From an uncultured Psychrobacillus sp. (GTDB taxonomy: Bacteria; Bacillota; Bacilli; Bacillales_A; Planococcaceae): a stretch of 15,836 nt of DNA. The stretch is taken from positions 1 to 15,836 of the forward strand of contig CAKQHO010000076.1 in the NCBI GenBank assembly GCA_934234185.1, given 5' to 3'. This document shows, piece by piece, positions 15,319 through 15,836 of the stretch (positions are counted from its first letter, which is position 1; each line of letters opens with the position of its first letter). A program made the position numbers and the translations under genes. The notes beneath the pieces were generated by a model. The model ran no database searches, was not told where the DNA came from, and worked only from the letters and a program-made list of their open reading frames with translations.

Positions 15319-15674
15319 TCAACCGGTGAGATTATGGAAAGTACGGTTATTCGCAAAGTTTGCCCCTTTGGTTCTGAAGCGGATTTTCTGCCTAAATAGG
15401 CTTTTAGCAAAAGTAATACTTTCTTTTGTGGTTTTTGAAGGGATTCTTGCATTTATATCGAAATGATTAAGTAAATATTTCATCCCCATTTTCTAATCTT
15501 CGAATGATTCATCTAGTATGTTTCCTCTATCTTTACCTACAGAGTTACACCATTCTTTCGTTTCTTTCAGTAAAAATTGAATAAGCTTGGAGGTTTTTTT
15601 GTGACGGTTAAGGTATCCAGTGTTGGTCTTTGTAAACGATAAACTAGACTCAACAGTTTTCCACAAATAAGGCC
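15319..15674 (-). pseudogene. Broken minus-strand reading frame, truncated at an insertion sequence end
   Basis: Read on the minus strand from the insertion-sequence boundary, one frame stays open for 59 codons (ending ...ILDESFED), meets a single TAG at 15493-15495, and continues in the same frame for 58 more codons to a TGA at 15319-15321 (the last 56 begin MGMKYLL). The composition is protein-like, with a helical, Lys/Glu-rich first half (KLIQFLLKETKEWCNSVGKD). I do not recognise the family. No ribosome binding site precedes the internal ATG. The simplest reading is the 3' part of a gene decapitated by the insertion and carrying a nonsense mutation. Chance openness in AT-rich DNA is possible. 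Confidence 0.3.
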
Positions 15675-15836
15675 GGTTCTTACGCCTTTTTGGTGAAATG
15701 CACTAAGTACCCCTTCTCAATCATACCGTTTACTTTTTTAGTATATCTAGTTTTTATAAAGAAACCTCTTTTTAAGTAAATCAAAGTTTGCGCGACCATA
15801 CATCAATCGTTTTATGTTCTTTAACCTGTTTACTTG
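15675..15836 (-). mobile_element. 3' end of an ISL3-family insertion sequence (continues past the window)
   Basis: The minus strand from the window edge encodes the last 29 residues of a transposase, QVNRLKNIKRLMYGRANFDL... ending at a TAG at 15747-15749. The VNRLK-x-IKR-x-MYGRA-x-FDLL-x-KR ending is characteristic of ISL3-family DDE transposases. Past the stop, GGTTCTT at 15675-15681 followed by a further AT-rich tract looks like the terminal inverted repeat, so I place the outer boundary near 15675. The adjoining ATAAGGCC (15667-15674) would be one copy of the 8-base target duplication, but the other side is outside the window. Start, catalytic residues and intactness cannot be judged. Confidence 0.65.
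15747..15836 (-). CDS. ISL3-family transposase, C-terminal fragment (partial)
   Basis: Only 29 codons and the stop are inside the window, so this is a partial gene at the edge, not proof of truncation. Within QVNRLKNIKRLMYGRANFDL and the following LKKRFLYKN, the conserved IKR-x-MYGRA-x-FDLL pattern identifies the end of an ISL3-type transposase, which cuts and pastes its element. The gene points back towards the polysaccharide locus. Confidence 0.7.
   Translation of the reverse strand, partial: QVNRLKNIKRLMYGRANFDLLKKRFLYKN

Noticed and set aside
15212..15466. Forward 84-codon open frame
   Set aside because: No ribosome binding site, starts inside the repeat/hairpin region, no recognisable domain, and the opposite strand carries a frame of equal quality.
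15669..15691. AAGGC...GCCTT hairpin with a T-run, as a terminator
   Set aside because: Only five pairs, and it straddles the inferred insertion-sequence boundary, so the resemblance is better explained by the IS terminal repeat.
1..15836. CRISPR arrays, tRNA or rRNA genes
   Set aside because: No regularly spaced short repeats with unique spacers, and no tRNA or rRNA signature, were seen on either strand.

Overview
The window reads as the capsule or exopolysaccharide locus of a low-to-moderate GC Gram-positive bacterium of the family Bacillaceae. The evidence is the strong purine-rich GGAGG-type ribosome binding sites, the frequent TTG/GTG starts, and the tyrosine-phosphorylation trio in the order seen in Bacillus ywqC-ywqD-ywqE. 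A sugar module resembling B. subtilis epsC-epsN-epsL-epsM follows. I cannot name the species from the sequence.

Layout. (1) 6-770 is a divergent gene for a membrane-anchored SGNH-hydrolase-like protein. (2) 917-3197 holds the regulatory trio: Wzz/TkmA-type co-polymerase and kinase modulator, BY-kinase, and PHP-type tyrosine phosphatase. (3) 3198-3551 is a 354-base gap with a highly foldable RNA-like segment (about 3210-3330). By position and context it is my best candidate for an EAR/epsC-type processive antitermination RNA. (4) 3552-8905 encodes GalU and then a complete UDP-diacetylbacillosamine-type module: membrane 4,6-dehydratase, PLP aminotransferase, phosphoglycosyltransferase and NeuD/PglD acetyltransferase. 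(5) 8908-11494 encodes a GT4 glycosyltransferase and a UDP-HexNAc 6-dehydrogenase. (6) 11495-12431 is a 937-base gene-free gap with two terminator-like hairpins. (7) 12432-14872 encodes a Wzx-type flippase and a Wzy-type polymerase. (8) 14873-15836 is a decayed boundary: a short terminator, a two-copy imperfect repeat of about 113-base period, a large hairpin, a broken minus-strand frame, and the 3' end of an ISL3-family insertion sequence cut by the window edge.

How it works together (inference from families). The dehydratase, aminotransferase and acetyltransferase make a UDP-activated diacetamido-trideoxy sugar. The phosphoglycosyltransferase loads it onto undecaprenyl phosphate. The GT4 enzyme and others outside the window extend it, with a hexosaminuronic acid supplied by the dehydrogenase. 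Wzx flips the unit, Wzy polymerises it, and the Wzz/BY-kinase/phosphatase trio sets chain length and activity.

The most interesting regulatory point is that the operon carries several intrinsic terminators between its genes (4442-4468, 6356-6399, 11929-11971, 12030-12070), all downstream of the structured RNA at 3210-3330. This is the arrangement expected if the RNA makes polymerase termination-resistant across the long operon. DNA from about 8.9 kb onward is visibly more AT-rich than the 0.9-8.3 kb part, which suggests a mosaic locus with a horizontally exchanged specificity region.
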